From the NCBI GenBank assembly GCA_947169455.1, contig CAMVPV010000083.1, forward strand, positions 1 to 6,544: a stretch of DNA of 6,544 nucleotides, written 5' to 3'. Under the pieces are notes generated by a model. The model worked only from the letters and a program-made list of their open reading frames with translations, was not told where the DNA came from and searched no databases. Source of the stretch: an uncultured Clostridia bacterium (lineage in GTDB: Bacteria > Bacillota_A > Clostridia > Oscillospirales > Ruminococcaceae). A program made the translations under genes and the position numbers. Below are positions 6,456 to 6,544 of this stretch, piece after piece (position 1 is the first letter of the stretch; every line of letters begins with the position of its first letter).

Positions 6456-6462
6456 GAAAAAT

Positions 6463-6470
6463 AGAAAGGA
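6463..6470 (+). promoter_or_regulatory. ribosome binding site of the last, truncated gene
   Basis: AGAAAGGA lies eight bases before ATG 6479 and supports this as a real gene start. Confidence 0.65.
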
Positions 6471-6478
6471 AAAACACT

Positions 6479-6544
6479 ATGAAGAAAAAAATATCGTTCG
6501 GACTCGCACTTGCAATGGTTCTGTCTCTTGCAGCCTGCGGCGGC
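6479..6544 (+). CDS. lipoprotein, N-terminal 22 residues only (3' cut by the window end)
   Basis: An open frame from ATG 6479 runs off the window. The visible protein is a lipoprotein signal peptide: M-K-K-K, a hydrophobic core (I-S-F-G-L-A-L-A-M-V-L), and lipobox L-A-A-C with the lipid-bearing cysteine at residue 20, followed by G-G. It starts 47 bases after the stop of the preceding binding protein, with AGAAAGGA in place, so it is very probably in the same operon. A second solute-binding protein is the likeliest identity because of its position, but the mature domain is not seen and any surface lipoprotein would fit. Confidence 0.75.
   Translation, partial: MKKKISFGLALAMVLSLAACGG

Overview
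The window looks like the end of a short-read metagenomic or draft-genome contig from an anaerobic Firmicute of the class Clostridia, most like Oscillospiraceae/Ruminococcaceae or Lachnospiraceae. The grounds are gene content, tight same-strand gene packing with strong AGGAGG-type ribosome binding sites, roughly balanced base composition with heavy use of the ATA isoleucine codon, and Gly/Ser/Thr-rich lipoprotein linkers. This is inference from style; there is no rRNA or marker gene. The first 16 bases are not biological: they match the 3' end of the Illumina TruSeq read-2 adapter.

All genes lie on the + strand and read as one operon: (1) the C-terminal part of a YIP1-family membrane protein (about 18-314, cut by the contig end); (2) a 755-residue membrane-anchored DUF5696 protein (304-2571, TTG start); (3) the first permease of a CUT1 carbohydrate ABC importer (2574-3656, TTG start); (4) the second permease (3583-4593), overlapping the first by 74 bases; (5) a 173-base gap holding a long imperfect inverted repeat; (6) a 554-residue lipoprotein solute-binding protein (4767-6431); (7) the first 22 codons of another lipoprotein (6479 to the window end). 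No gap exceeds 300 bases, and no tRNA, rRNA, CRISPR array, insertion sequence or regulator gene is visible.

Working model: the lipoprotein at 4767-6431 captures a sugar or oligosaccharide outside the cell and passes it to the two-permease channel. No ATP-binding subunit is encoded here, so the importer must borrow an ATPase encoded elsewhere, such as a shared MsmX-type protein, or one outside the window. The DUF5696 protein is held on the outer membrane face by one N-terminal helix and has features reminiscent of glycoside-hydrolase-like folds, so it may process or present the ligand. The YIP1 protein is a polytopic membrane partner of unknown role.

The least described part is the YIP1 + DUF5696 + CUT1 importer combination. 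The points most worth checking are the DUF5696 function, the structured leader before the binding-protein gene, the 74-base permease overlap, and the adapter remnant that extends the first reading frame.
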